Shown here one piece after another: positions 1 to 11,385 of a stretch of DNA of 64,000 nucleotides; the first letter of the stretch is position 1, and every line of letters begins with the position of its first letter. Source of the stretch: Narthecium ossifragum (lineage: Eukaryota; Streptophyta; Magnoliopsida; Dioscoreales; Nartheciaceae); assembly GCA_963920575.1 (NCBI GenBank), contig OY986965.1, positions 4,791,134-4,855,133 of the forward strand, given 5' to 3'. The notes under the pieces are model-generated. The model was not told where the DNA came from, ran no database searches, and worked only from the letters and a program-made list of their open reading frames with translations. Made by a program: the position numbers and the translations under genes.

Positions 1-292
1 CAATATTTCTCCCCCTTTGACAACGTCAAAAAGAGTTAGTAGAGGGGGAAGAAGAATCACATAAAACCATAAAGATTTCTAAAAGAAAAAGTTTTAAAAT
101 CAGAATTCAAGGTTTAAAATTTTCTCAATCAGTAAACAACAAAAAGATAAAATAAAGACTTCCTTAAACCATTTTTAAACAAACAAAAATGAAATAACAA
201 GATATAATGGAGGAGACTTATATAAAAAATTAAAGCATACCTCCATTACCCTTGATGGCAAATTGTTATCCACATTCAAATACATTGAGCCT

Positions 293-1243
293 CTACTTGT
301 CAATTTTATTTTCTTTCTCTTCGAATGCAGTTAAACAAAGATTTGCAGTTTCTTCTTCTTCTTCTTTTTCGGAGGTAGAGCTCAAGTCAATTTCTTCCTT
401 GGCCTTCTTCTTTTTCTTTGAAGATTTCTTGAGCTTTGGACAATCGGACATGTAGTGTTCGGGCTTCCTACACTCATAACAAGTAATTTTATTTAAGTAA
501 GAAGAGGAGTTTCCTTTTTCACCTTTGGGGTTTTTCTTTCCTTGATGCTTGATGATTCGTTGGATTCTTCTTGTGATCATTTGCATCTCCTCATCATCAT
601 CTTCATCGCTTGAGTCATATGAATCCTTGTATGTTGACTTGAGAGCAATGGTTTTCTTTTTCTTCCTTTCTCCATCATTGCTTCTCTCCATGTTCATCTC
701 ATAGGTCATGAGAGAACCCATGAGCTCAACAAGGGACATCTTGGTTAAATCTTTAGCTTTTTCGATTGTTGTCACCTTGGGATCCCATGTCTTAGGTAGA
801 CACCAAAGGATCTTCCTTACCATCTCATCATTAGTATACCTTTTACCAAGAGAATCAAGAACATTTATAATATAGGTAAAACGAGTAAACATTTCATTTA
901 TATTCTCATCATCCTTCATAGAGAATAACTCATAATCATTAACAAGCATGCTAATCTTAGACTCCTTAACTCGGCTTGTTCCCTCATAGGTAACTTCAAG
1001 TTTTTCCCATATTTCCTTAGCCGTTTTACATGCTGAAATTCTATTCAATTCATCAGGGCTAAGGGCACAAAATAGAAAGTTTTTAGCCTTGGCATTTACT
1101 TGAAGTTTCCTAAAATTAGTAGGGGTATATTCACTCTTAGCTTTTGAAACTTCTTTTCCCTCAATGATCTTTAAAGGTATAGAATCTCCATCTTCTATAA
1201 TCATCCATGCATCATAGTCCATGGATTGTATAAAAATTTCCAT
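293..1243 (-). CDS. copia gag polyprotein N-terminal part (UBN2 + zinc knuckle)
   Basis: An open frame of 316 codons. Residues about 10-190 look like the UBN2/gag region of plant copia elements (conserved patterns such as AKEIWEKLEVTYEG and INEMFTRFTYIINVL). A CCHC zinc knuckle follows near residue 255: C-YE-C-RKPE-H-YMSD-C, with correct CX2CX4HX4C spacing but without the usual glycine. Lysine- and glutamate-rich tracts flank it. The protein would bind the element's RNA in virus-like particles. The frame stops at 293 before any protease motif, so either gag is separate from pol or a stop has arisen; the window edge prevents a decision. The start is the first ATG after the leader. Confidence 0.8.
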   Translation of the reverse strand: MEIFIQSMDYDAWMIIEDGDSIPLKIIEGKEVSKAKSEYTPTNFRKLQVNAKAKNFLFCALSPDELNRISACKTAKEIWEKLEVTYEGTSRVKESKISMLVNDYELFSMKDDENINEMFTRFTYIINVLDSLGKRYTNDEMVRKILWCLPKTWDPKVTTIEKAKDLTKMSLVELMGSLMTYEMNMERSNDGERKKKKTIALKSTYKDSYDSSDEDDDEEMQMITRRIQRIIKHQGKKNPKGEKGNSSSYLNKITCYECRKPEHYMSDCPKLKKSSKKKKKAKEEIDLSSTSEKEEEEETANLCLTAFEEKENKIDK

Positions 1244-1370
1244 TTTAGTCTTTCAATAGGTATACTTAGATCCATTAAAGTAGGGTGGCCTATTGATAGA
1301 TTGTCTCTCTTGGATTTCCATCTGATTTAGGATCCTCTAAGCGTTGTTACACCATAAAAATAGAGACTTA

Positions 1371-1382
1371 GCTTTGATATCA
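1371..1382 (-). other. primer-binding site of copia element
   Basis: On the minus strand this reads TGATATCAAAGC, matching 10 of 12 bases of the usual initiator-methionine tRNA site TGGTATCAGAGC. It lies two bases inside the CA end of the LTR. Confidence 0.7.
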
Positions 1383-1384
1383 AT

Positions 1385-2417
1385 TGAAGGTCTAAGATGG
1401 AGTGTTTATCTTAGGCCTAGTATAATAAAATCAATTGTGGAAATCTAAATAGGATGAGTCTAATTAAATCATATGCTTGCAAATGATAAGAGCAGAAAAT
1501 ATATTAAAGGAAGGATAAGAGATGAGAGTTAGAGAGATTGCATCAGAAATTTATAGTGGTTCGGCCAACCTTGCCTACGTCCACTTCACTCAATGGCCTC
1601 CTTGAGGTTCTAATACTTGCAATACCTCTTGCAAGTTGTCCACCAAACTTCCAGGTGCTTGGCAACCAAACCACCAAGCTTACGGGTGCTTGACAACCTT
1701 ACAATCTCTCTAAGCTCTCTCTTGGATATTTCTCTCAATGTCTCCTTCACACTTGAAGTAGTTTGACAAAGGTTTAGCTCGCTGATAAAGAGATAGAAAC
1801 TTGCTAGAATATTATTACAATAATCCCTTAGCTCTCCCTAAGTCATAGGCAAGTTTGCTGCAACTTCTCTTTTTATAGCTAAGCTCCAAAGCCCTCCAAA
1901 TAGCCTCCCAACGGCTATTTTCTGCTCCTGCAACGGCTCTTTAGCGGCTCTTTTCCTGGCTAGCGGTCGACCGTCGCATTGTCCGTGACATCGTCCGCCA
2001 TGTTCTGCTTGAGCCATGGTCGATCCACGCATCGTCCGTCAAGCTTCACGGTCGACCGTCACATCAACCGTGACATCGACCGTCAGGCTCTGTTGTAAAA
2101 ACGGCTTCTCAGGGTCAATACCTCGTTCAACCGTCGCTCCTCCAAGACGGGTCATATAGGCCACTGTCGATCGGTCCATCGACCGTCAGCCTATTTTCCC
2201 ACGACCAGCTTCCGCGGTCGATCCGTGCATCAACCGCCATACCCCACGGTCGATCCGTGCACCAACCGCCATACCCCACGGTCAATCCGTGCATCGACCG
2301 TTAGTATAAAAATACATTAAATATGATTTTAATGCTTTCCAAATTAATGGATATTAATATAAACTGTTTTATCATCAAACATATATTAACACCATCGAAA
2401 CAATATTAAGACTAACA
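1385..2417 (-). repeat. 5' LTR of the copia element (outer limit tentative)
   Basis: The inner limit is set by CTTCA next to the primer-binding site. The outer limit is the best TGTTAG start (minus strand, 2417), giving about 1.03 kb; I could not check it against a second LTR. A TATA element (GCTATAAAAAGA, minus) at 1869-1880 fits a promoter about 540 bp into the LTR. Confidence 0.55.
2215..2303. repeat. 32-bp tandem repeat inside the LTR, about 2.8 copies
   Basis: Units start at 2215, 2247 and 2279 with CGGTCGATCCGTGCA-type sequence. Related GTCGACCGTC and CATCGACC words are scattered back to about 1965, so the whole GC-rich stretch of the LTR seems to have grown from short motifs. Confidence 0.75.
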
Positions 2418-4283
2418 AGCATGATGACGTGGCATTATCATACACATCAATGCATCCACATACAAACCCACTTATATTAATATAATATATTATTAATATA
2501 ATATAAAATAAAAAAATTGCATGATGTAGACCAATCATAATATGACTATGGCATGTGGACCCACTTATATTAATATTTTATTATAATAACATATTAATAA
2601 TATTATTTAATACACTACGCATATGAAAAATATAGGTGGTCCCATGTGCAACGTGTCATACCATGATTGGTCCACATCATGTAAAAAATATATTATTTTA
2701 TCATTTTTTATATATCATCATCAAAATAATATTAGGATAGATGTGATGGGTGTAAATGATAAAGAAGTTTAACCCCATTTTTGTGTTTAACCCCTCTAAC
2801 CTATTTTTGTGTTTAACCCCTCTTAACCCCATAGCATTTGAGGATAAGGGGGATAACCCCCTTAATCCAACTCTTAACCCAAACCAAACAGGGTCTAAGA
2901 GACTCGACCATGGCATGCGCTATTTGCGGGCTTGGCGAGTGAAATATGAATTTTAGTATGTTTTGTGAGAAATATAGGATATAGTAGGGTTTTTTTTTGT
3001 GAATGGTTCATGAAGCAGCTTGATAATTAATCAGATATTTATTATATTTTTACACAAATGCACCATCAGATTTATTCTCATTACACCTATCACTACCACT
3101 TTTATTTTTTCTTATTCCAAATAATAATAATTATTTTATTCTTATTTTCTCTAATCTCAAAATTCTTTATTCCGGAATAGACTAACCGTACCAAACGAGG
3201 CAAGGATACTCTTCAAACTCACATCTTTATTCTCAAAAAGAGCCTCGGATTCAGCACAGCATCAAAGTTGAATCTTAGCTTGAATCCAAAGACCCGGGAG
3301 CAATATAAAGAAGTGAGATCTAAAATTTTGGATGTACGTCATCTGTAAACTTTTTGCAAGAAACACCTCCAGGTATTAAATAATAATAGTACGCCTCGAG
3401 ACTGTTTAAAAAAAAATCACGTTTACCGAGAACAAGAATTCAAGAATAATTTGGTTGACTTTGAAAGTAAGAGTGAAGAGTCATCATCAATTGAAAATTA
3501 TGTCAAAAATATTACTGAAGATATCGAGAAGCGATAATCATTCATATATAATTGCTTCCTTAATTTATGCGAGGAAAGACGCATTTGAGTTCTCAAGAAA
3601 TCAATCTATTTCTCGCAATAAACATCAAGGTTTCAAGACAAGCATAGATATATATATATATATAAACACACACTATGTGGCCCGATGCCACATCGCACGG
3701 ATAACCACCAGCCCTATACTTCTCTCTATCATAACTATCCGCTAACCATCACCCCCCACTACTCCATTCCACGTGGTTTCTTCTTGATCGCCTAATATAT
3801 TCGAGCTTAGCTTGGATCAGACATCCTTATCCGTCCGATAGAATGCACTGGATCTTATATATATACACTAGATGGGGCCCCCATGTCATATGACACGAAT
3901 AACCACCACCCTCCACTAATCATCATCTCTCTCCTAACCACCCGGTAACCACCACGCTCCACATGCCTTCATCTTGATCACCTTATATATATGGGCTTAA
4001 CTTGGATCGGACATACTTATTCGTCTGATAGGATGCATTGGATCTTATATAATAGATATAAAAGCAAGTACAAAGAATCCTCCAAAATCAACATCTAAAT
4101 AAATAGCTAAACATGGATTAGATATATATCCAACTCTTTTACCAGTCTAGAAATTAGCAGTTAATTTGTAATCAACTTGTTTAATTACATAGTTTTTTAG
4201 AAGCAAACCAAGAATATATAAACAATCACACTAATCTTAATATAGAAGTTTAGATTCAAATCACTTTACAAGCATAAGGCTAT
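2418..4283. other. AT-rich intergenic stretch, no gene seen
   Basis: No coding frame with recognisable content. 2752-2896 carries repeated TTAACCCC words and ends in AACCCAAACCAAACAGGGTCT-like sequence, similar to the outer end of Tourist/hAT MITEs, but I could not find the opposite end. A duplicated block lies at 3673-4050. Confidence 0.5.
3673..4050. repeat. direct duplication of about 190 bp
   Basis: Copy 1 is about 3673-3865 and copy 2 about 3871-4050. Shared blocks include CTTGATC...CCTA/TATAT, GCTTA(G/A)CTTGGATC(A/G)GACAT and GCA(C/T)TGGATCTTATAT. They differ at many positions, so the duplication is old. Confidence 0.75.
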
Positions 4284-4288
4284 GTGAT

Positions 4289-5097
4289 TGTTGGGAATCT
4301 GAGGACTCCAGTGATACCGCGGACTCAACACATACAACGGGATGCCGCAGCAGAAGAGACAATCAAATCACAAAGAGACAAGACACGGAGATTTTACGTG
4401 GAAAATCTACCAATAACAATTGAAAGGGAAAACCACGTGCGGTGGAGGAAGAATGATGTACTATAAAGAGGGATACAAGGGTTACAATGGTTTACTATAG
4501 AAGATGAACGTCCCTCTAGCCTCTCAAGAAACCTCTCATGACTTTCTTGGATTTCACCAAACCCTAGCCGTTACAAGCACCGGCACACTAGCACACAGAA
4601 AACCTTGATTTACATCCCCTTTTATAGCCTTTAATCCCATCAACTCTAAGTAAACTCGGCCCAAGGATTAATCCAGGCCGTCCGCTTGAATAACCTGCTC
4701 GAACCAGTCGTTCGTGCATCCTAGAATCAACTCAGACTCTGTCAGAATCGATCCCAAATCCATCCAGAAACCATACTCTTCATTGCGTCAATTTGGGATC
4801 AATCCGGACTATGTTGAGATCAATCCCAAATTCTTCCAAAAAAACCTTTTCTCCCTTTTCTGAGCGGGATCGATTTCAAACCTATTCAAATTGATCCCAA
4901 CTTGGTACCACACAGATTATCGAACGAGAGATCTTCCTTGACCACGTGTGTGCCATGTGCACCGCACGTGCGCCTCGCCTTACATCCTCGAGCGTCCCAT
5001 GCGCTTAGTGAACCAGTGATCCATCTGTCATCAAGTTGATCTTCTTCTTTTTCATCTGTCGCCGCCATCGATCCTCATGGGAAGGAAAATCTCAACA
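4289..5097 (-). repeat. 3' LTR, 809 bp
   Basis: Minus strand TGTTGAGATTTTCC to CAGATTCCCAACA. A TATA element (GGCTATAAAAGGGG, minus) lies near 4615-4630. It aligns along most of its length with 6299-7025, for example in the shared block around CCTAGCCGTTACAAGCACC. Frequent GGGATCGAT words occur in its 5' third. Confidence 0.85.
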
Positions 5098-5559
5098 AAC
5101 TAGCCCCTCTTCGAACACATGAGGATAAGCTGTCGAACTTGGATGCTCCATCAAGTTCGGAATACTATATCAAACTTAGATGCGACAATGAATTCAAGTT
5201 GTGCCGGCATCATGCCACCTCCAGTACCGCCAGCTAGCCGCCATCATGTCACCGTCGAAATCAGATATTGTCGTCGATCTCGGAAGTGCCATTTAAGCCC
5301 GGATCTCCCATCGGGTTCGAAACTCCATCGAGAACTGTCAATTGAAACTTGGATGCCGTCAAGTCCCGATCTTCTCGATTGATTTGATTTCATAGGCTTC
5401 AAGTCACAATACATCCAAGGCTCATGACATGGATATCCTCGGTCGCTCTAATCTACCAGTACTCTTTCTCGTGCCACTAACACGAATGCTCCCCTGTCAC
5501 TAGGCATCAATGTCTAACATGATGATCACGGTGCCTTCATCTTCACCATCACCAAGCTT

Positions 5560-6287
5560 GTCATCTCTGACGTCCTACTTGTACTTCTTGTACTGCTTCT
5601 TGAGATGGCCTACTTTGCCGGCCACAATAGTAGCATGTGACCTTTCTTCTTCTCCCTTAATTGACTGCCACCGTAGACTCTAAAATTTATGATGCTTCAG
5701 CAACCTTCTGTCTGTTCTCTTCGTTCAGTAAACATCCTGTAACTTGAATTAGGAACACTGCTCCGTCATGCGCTGAATTACTGAGCGAGACTATCAAGCT
5801 TTCTGAAGAATCAGACAAAGAACTCAGTAGGAGAGATGCCTTCAGATCGTCATCCAAAACCATCTTCATACCAGCAAGTTGATTGACAATACTCTAAAAC
5901 TCATTCATGTGCTCTGCTATCGACTCGCAATCCTTGTACTTCAAGTTTACGAGCTGTCGAATCAAGAAAGTCTAGTTTCCAATAGACTTTCTCTTGTAAA
6001 GCTCATGAAACTTCTCCCAAAGGCCTTTGGCAGTCGTTGCAGTCGACACGTGGTGGTAGACACAATCTTCCAAACACTGTCAGATAGTAGCCAAGGCCTT
6101 TGTCTTGCTTCTTCCATTCTCTTTCCTCCATCTCTGTAGATTTCTTCTCTATTCCATACAGAGGCTCGTAAAGATCCCTGCAGAATAAAGGATCCTCCAT
6201 CTTCGTCTTCCATAGGTTCCCGTTGTTCCCGTTTAGTAGAGTCATCCGTCTAACATTGGCGTCTATCTCGCTTCTGACAGAATCCAA
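5560..6287 (-). pseudogene. broken copia gag
   Basis: Fragments in several minus-strand frames resemble copia gag in the right order: LLNGNNGNLWKTKMED and DLYEPLYGIEKK (6287 to about 6100), then DDDLKASLLLSSL and LSNSAHDG (about 5860-5690), then a zinc knuckle start CYYCGRQ that shifts frame into GHLKK (about 5630-5590) with its last cysteine lost. Several frameshifts and at least one stop make it non-functional. Nothing recognisable from protease or polymerase remains between 5115 and 5560. Confidence 0.8.
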
Positions 6288-6298
6288 CCCATATGCTT

Positions 6299-7025
6299 GA
6301 AGAGATAACTAAACCACAAAGAGACAAGACACAAATATTTTACATGGAAAACCTCCTAACAACAACTAGAAGGAAAAACCACGGGAAGTGGAGGAATAAG
6401 GATGTACTATAAAAGATGGATACAAGGGTTTCACCGGTTTGCTAGAGAAGATGAACGTCCATCTAACCTCTCAAGAAATCTCTCACGACTTTCTTGGACT
6501 CTCACCAAACCCTAGCCGTTACAAGCACCAGCACATTAGCATACAAAATACCCTAGTTTACATCCCCTTTTATAGCCTCTAATCCCGTCAAGTCTAATTA
6601 AACCCGGCCCAAGGATTAATTTAGACCGTCCGCTTAAATAACTTTCTCGAACCAGCCATTCCTGCATCTTGGGATCAATCCGGACTCTATCGGGATCGAT
6701 TCAAAATCCATCTAGAGACCATACTCTTCACTACGTCAACTTAGGATCGATCCCAAATTCTTTCAGAGAAGTGTTTTCTCCCTTTCCTGAGCGGAATCAA
6801 TCCCAAGCCTATCCGAATCAATCCCAACTTGATACCGCATGGATTCTCAAGTGAGAGATCTTCTTTGACCGAGCGCTTGCCCTGTGCACCGTCGCGCACC
6901 TGGTCTTAAATTCTCACGCGTCCCATGCATCCAGCGAACCACTGATCCATCCGTCATCGACTTGATTTTCTCCTTCTTCATCATCTGTCGCCGTCATCAA
7001 TCATCATGGAGGAAAAATTCCAACA
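6299..7025 (-). repeat. 5' LTR, about 727 bp, missing its last ~65 bp
   Basis: Homologous to 4353-5097, but the stretch equivalent to 4289-4352 is absent. The LTR passes straight into leader-like sequence (minus TTCAAGCATATGGGTTGG), where only a trace of a primer-binding site can be seen. This end of the LTR and the primer site have probably been deleted. Confidence 0.8.
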
Positions 7026-7458
7026 GTGATGTTAGGAATTAATGCCAAATATATATAAAAAATTTAGTTAAATAATATGGCCATGATCACACTCTAATGA
7101 CCAAAGAAAGCCACCCATTAAGATTCTTTGACTTGTAATAACTTAGCTGTATGGCTCCAGAAGAATATAGTAGCTAGCCAGTAGTGATACACATGACACC
7201 ACCCACCAAATGCGATCTTCCACATAGAGTAATAGGTGTTAAAATTCCAAATTATACATATTCTAATTTATTACCATGTATATTATACATCTTCGTGAAT
7301 TATAGAGATATTCCAACCTACCACCACTCCTATTATATATCTTCATAAAAAGCATGTACCTGTTTTAAGTTAATATTCCATTCAAAGATCTGTCTAGAGC
7401 TATAAATATCAATAATTGGATCAAGCCCGCTGTTGAAGTTGACCTTCATCTAGATACT

Positions 7459-7484
7459 ACCTCTCACTCTCACTCTCACACACA

Positions 7485-7536
<52 letters not shown>
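7459..7536. repeat. compound microsatellite (CT)n-(CA)n-(AT)n
   Basis: Runs of CTCACT and CACACA, then CTCTCT, then about 18 AT units ending near 7536. Confidence 0.9.
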
Positions 7537-7538
<2 letters not shown>

Positions 7539-8379
7539 ATCAGTTGTTGTGATTGATATTCATGTACGTATTATAGTTACAAATAAGGCGGCAGGTAGGA
7601 AGAGGTCTTCTTCCAAATGGTCACATGATTGATGTATTGTGCCAGCCGAGATGGAACTTTTCTGTTCAATGTCAATGACCTGAGAAAGAATCAGCTCATG
7701 TTTACACGTACACACTACAACCTTCCTCTCTGCACAATGTGAGCACCAATAATACCACGTCAACATGAAACACCAACCATAGGTCCTAACAACCAGAGTG
7801 GTGTCCTCCGTATTCGGTTTTTTTTTTTTTATATAAAGGATATCTCTATCACACCACACAGACTCAACACACCATATTTACTCGACATGTAATAATTCAA
7901 ATTTTAAAACATAATTTTTTTCAAATATCATTTCTTACCCTCACACCATACTAACCCTCCACACTATAACAATATAAATTCAGACCCCCCCTCTCAAATA
8001 CCTAAACTATCCCCGAGCCCCACCTCCCGAACCCACCTCTCCCCTCCCAAACATTTCTTCATTTCCGTGGGATTGCACCACCAAAATGCAATCTCCACCC
8101 GCGGCAAAGCCTTGCCGGCAATCCTATCCCGCTCACCTTTCACGGCAAGGCGAACGCCAGACGCCGGACTCTCCCACCTTGATCCTTCTCAAGGTCTCAA
8201 CACAAGCTTTGGGGTGAGTTTTTTAAGTTTTTTTTATGTCCATTCTTTGCCAAATCCTTCATTTTATGCTTTCTCATCCACGTTCCATGCATTATGCGTT
8301 TTTTCCTTAATTTTATTCCTAATGTATTGGATTTTTCATCAAGATTCAACGCTTTTTATATGTTCGATGGTTCTAATCG

Positions 8380-8620
8380 CACTTGATAGTATCAGTAGTA
8401 GTCTACCGATAGCAAACCACACCTATCAGCCTGCTACTACCGATAGGAGAGTGCAATTATTCGGTACCAAGGTACCGAAGATTGCATTCATAGCCAAATG
8501 ATTTAGTTCCCGTACAATACACTGCTACCGTTCCTTTGTGGTTTGCTTTAGTAGTCTACTACCGATACACTGATTTATCTATCGGTGTTTTGCTATCGAT
8601 GTGTTATTGTTGTGGTACTA
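8380..8620. repeat. TACCGATAG/TCGGTA-rich repeat, left of PMD gene
   Basis: Short words CTACCGATAG, ACCGATAGGAG, TACCGATACAC and ATCGGTG recur in both orientations, with KpnI-like GGTACC cores. Confidence 0.6.
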
Positions 8621-8762
8621 TTGACTACTTATCTTTGTATACAACTAATCTTTGTATTTTATTTTTGAAACAACAAAATGATTTGTCCACGGGGGAAATA
8701 ACACGCCGGGGCCTCGTCATCTTCGCCGACTTCATCATCTTCCACGGCCCAGCGTGAACGGC

Positions 8763-10190
8763 CGACGGCCTCGACAAGGAGGAGAGAGGTCCTTTAGGAC
8801 ATATCATAGGAGAGTGAGCATCATGTTCAAGAGGAAGAGGTGCCAGACGACGATGATCCTATCCCTAGTGGCTCTGTTGGCCAGACTGTTTTGACTGACT
8901 TCAAAACCCACGTCGCCTACCGTATATGGGCTAGAGAGGTATATAAAGGTTACTTCGTTGTTTATACCTTATCATGTTTCACCAATTGATATGTTCATGT
9001 TCCCCTTTTTTTCTCAATGCAGGAATGCAGACTACTCAAGATCTACGCACATGGGCTATTAACCAAAAAATGGGATGACATTGATAGACAAGACTTTCAG
9101 CATGTCGTGCAGGCTACCGGTTTAGGACATCTGGTGAAGTGTTCGTACAACACCATTAGCAGTGCCATGGTGTCAGCATTTGTCGAGAGATGACACCCAG
9201 GGATGAACACATTCCGCCTACCTTGTGGTGAGATGACAATTACCCTAGTAGATGTGAGCCGCATAATGGGCATCCCTGTCATGGGCAGGCCGTTAGGAGA
9301 GTGCAAGATGAAAGCATCCTAGTTAAGAGAGCTTATGAAGGACAATCTGGGCGTTAGTGAATCGAAGGCCGTATGCCAGTTAGATGGGAGAGGGCTTTCA
9401 ATTAATATGAAATGGCTAAGAAAAGAGTGTACGGGTCTGTAAGGTTGGTTTAGAGTGCTCTGTCAAAACATAACTCCTATACCTGCTGGGTTGCACCTTA
9501 TTTTATGACAAGTTGGGGTTGAAAGTGCACGTGTCCTATCTCCTTACCCTCACAGACTTGATTATTGTGCATGAGTATGCGTGGGGTGTCGCGGGCCTCG
9601 TGCAATTGTATCGGATGCTTGGCTCCGCCAGTCGATGGAGAACAAGGGCCATTGGTAGATATTTGACTCTGTTGGAGATACGTAGTTTTAAAATCATGAT
9701 AATCTGCATTATGATACAATACTGATAATTATGACTGACCCATATTTTTTAATCAATGTAGCCTTGGATATATGACTATCTTCAACTAATCGTGAAGCCA
9801 CAACCTGACCCAGAATACAAAGCTGACATGCCGACTGCCTATGCATGGCTGGATCACAAAGATCCCGCTGAAGATCCGGAAAAGTCTGTGTTGGCATGGC
9901 GCGAATCTATTGATCGCCAGAGTAAATATCAAGTGAGTTGTAATCTATTTGCTGGCCTTCAAGTTCAATTTTGAATGTTGTATGAGTATGAATGTGTTTA
10001 CTTTGCAGGTGATATGGGATCCATACCAGCGACAAAGAGGATGACCCTTCCCTCGCGATGATGTTAGCTTCTTCCTTGGAACCATAAGTGGCGGAGAGTA
10101 TGTCGAGCCCTATCATCCAGATCGAGTGCTTCGACAGTTTGGCATCACACAGATCATTCCTAACGCACCATTAAGGCCAACTCATTATAA
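8763..10190 (+). pseudogene. decayed plant mobile domain (PMD, MAIN-like) gene
   Basis: Four exon-like blocks match the aminotransferase-like plant mobile domain in order. About 8790-8939 has LTDFKTHVAYRIW. 9023-9680 has ATGLGHLVKCSYNTISSAMV, then SAFVER-stop-HPGMNTFRLPCGEMTITL and GIPVMG, then HEYAWGVAGLVQLYRMLG. About 9762-9931 has PWIYDYLQLIV. 10009-10160 has VIWDPYQRQRG and DRVLRQFGITQIIP. Splice-like borders (GTGAGT after 9931, TTTGCAG before 10009) survive. The expected Trp in the VERW motif is a stop, and at least three more stops and a frameshift (before 9513) break the frame. PMD genes occur both as host genes (MAIN/MAIL1) and inside transposons. Repetitive flanks favour a transposon copy; no transposase was found. 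Confidence 0.75.
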
Positions 10191-10210
10191 CATGGGATAC
10201 TATTCAACAT

Positions 10211-11385
10211 GTGAAACTGTGGTGCATTGAGTTGAAAATATTGTGTGAATAGCCATCGCCTTCAAAAAAAAACCAATCAAGGCCACACCTATAAGTATTA
10301 GGGATACTATTCAACATGTGAATTCATTAGTGAAATCAAGTGTCACATCATCTCCTACAGCACTGACACAAGTGAAAACATACCCCTAAACGTCTCCCTA
10401 TAGTTAGCATGACAAGCACGATGAAATTTGGGACTATAATGTAGTGATTGGTAGAACGTAGAAGATCACAATTCATAATATCGGTACCCTAAAACCGACA
10501 AGCTAGTGCATCTATCGGTACCATGCTAACGACAACTTACATAACCTATCGGTAGCATGGTACCGATACAAAGATTCAAAATTTATTTGAAGAGATCATA
10601 TCGCTATTATTCTACCGATACTTATGTTATACTACCGGTGTAGTGGTACTGATATATTTAGCTATTATATAGGTAGAGCGATACCAATACAATGCTTCGA
10701 ACCCTATATTAAGACAACACTGATTGGCATTATTATACCGATACGCATGTTATTGTATCAGTGTCGTGGTACCGATAGAATGACCTAGGCTATCCGTCTA
10801 GTACCACCAAAAACGTAAAAAACGGCAAACATTCCTTGGTCGGTCTGGCACGTACATTTTCTTCCAGATTTTCCTCAACTTCTTCGCTCCAGTATTCATC
10901 TCCTCCTTCCATTTTGACCCGGCAAGCGTTGAAATTGCAATATATGTTGAGGATGGAGTTTGAGAGCTTGTTGAATGGAGAATTAAGAAGGCAAATGAGC
11001 TTGAGAGCTTGTTGGATGGGGATGAACAATGTAGGACAAGGTGAGGTTATAGCGGAGAAGGGAGAAGTGTTAGGAGGGTTGAAAAATAGTGATTTATGTT
11101 GGAGAATGAGATTTGGAGAAGGGAATTAGGGTTTTAGGGTTTAGTGTTAGAGTTGGAGAAGGTGATATGGTGTGTGGTTTTGTGATGGAAAATGGGGTTT
11201 AGGGTTATAAGATTTAGTGTTTGACTTAGGAGGGTTTAAGGGAGTCAATACATCACATTTTAAAAAGATACTTAAATCCTTTGACAGTATTATTAGTATC
11301 AAAAGGCCTATTTGAAACTGTGGTGCTTGAGTCGAAAATATTGTATGAAAAGCCATCGCCTTCAGAAAAAAAACCAGTCAAGTCC
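10211..11385. repeat. pair of ~72-bp direct repeats 1.1 kb apart
   Basis: 10211-10283 and 11310-11382 share GAAACTGTGGTGC(A)TTGAG, AAAATATTGT and AGCCATCGCCTTCA, then an A-run and ACCA(A/G)TCAAG. In addition, GGATACTATTCAACATGTGA occurs at about 10195 and again at about 10303. Confidence 0.75.
10470..10790. repeat. TATCGGTACC-rich repeat, right of PMD gene
   Basis: At least ten copies of the word TCGGTA or its complement TACCGATA in 320 bp, with variants such as ATCGGTAGCATGGTACCGAT that are themselves inverted repeats. Same family as 8380-8620 and 41765-41975. Confidence 0.65.

Larger units (their letters stand above)
1..2417 (-). mobile_element. Ty1/copia retrotransposon, 5' part, cut by the window edge
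   Basis: Read on the minus strand the order is LTR (about 2417 to 1385), primer-binding site (1382-1371), leader, gag (1243-293), then sequence running off the left edge. Protease, integrase and reverse transcriptase are not in the window. The sequence after gag has a GGGGGAG-type polypurine motif near position 10-50, which I associate with SIRE-like copia elements; that subgroup assignment is inference. The target duplication cannot be checked because the other end is outside. Confidence 0.78.
4289..7025 (-). mobile_element. internally deleted Ty1/copia element with both LTRs
   Basis: The outer ends are TGTTGGGAATCTG at 4289 and CCAACA ending at 7025. The 5-bp sequence GTGAT lies directly outside both ends (4284-4288 and 7026-7030), a perfect target duplication. 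Two related LTRs bound about 1.2 kb of internal sequence that keeps only broken gag. Gag reads on the minus strand, so the right copy is the 5' LTR. A purine-rich tract (minus GAAGAGGGGCTAG, 5102-5114) beside the left LTR fits the polypurine tract. Confidence 0.88.
7031..8762. other. intergenic stretch; 5' part of a PMD-type element from about 7.9 kb
   Basis: 7031-7440 is AT-rich with nothing recognised. 7459-7536 is a CT/CA then AT microsatellite. From about 7980 the sequence turns C-rich (untranslated-leader-like). A T-rich tract follows with TACCGATAG/TCGGTA words at 8380-8620. No intact frame is convincing. Confidence 0.45.
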
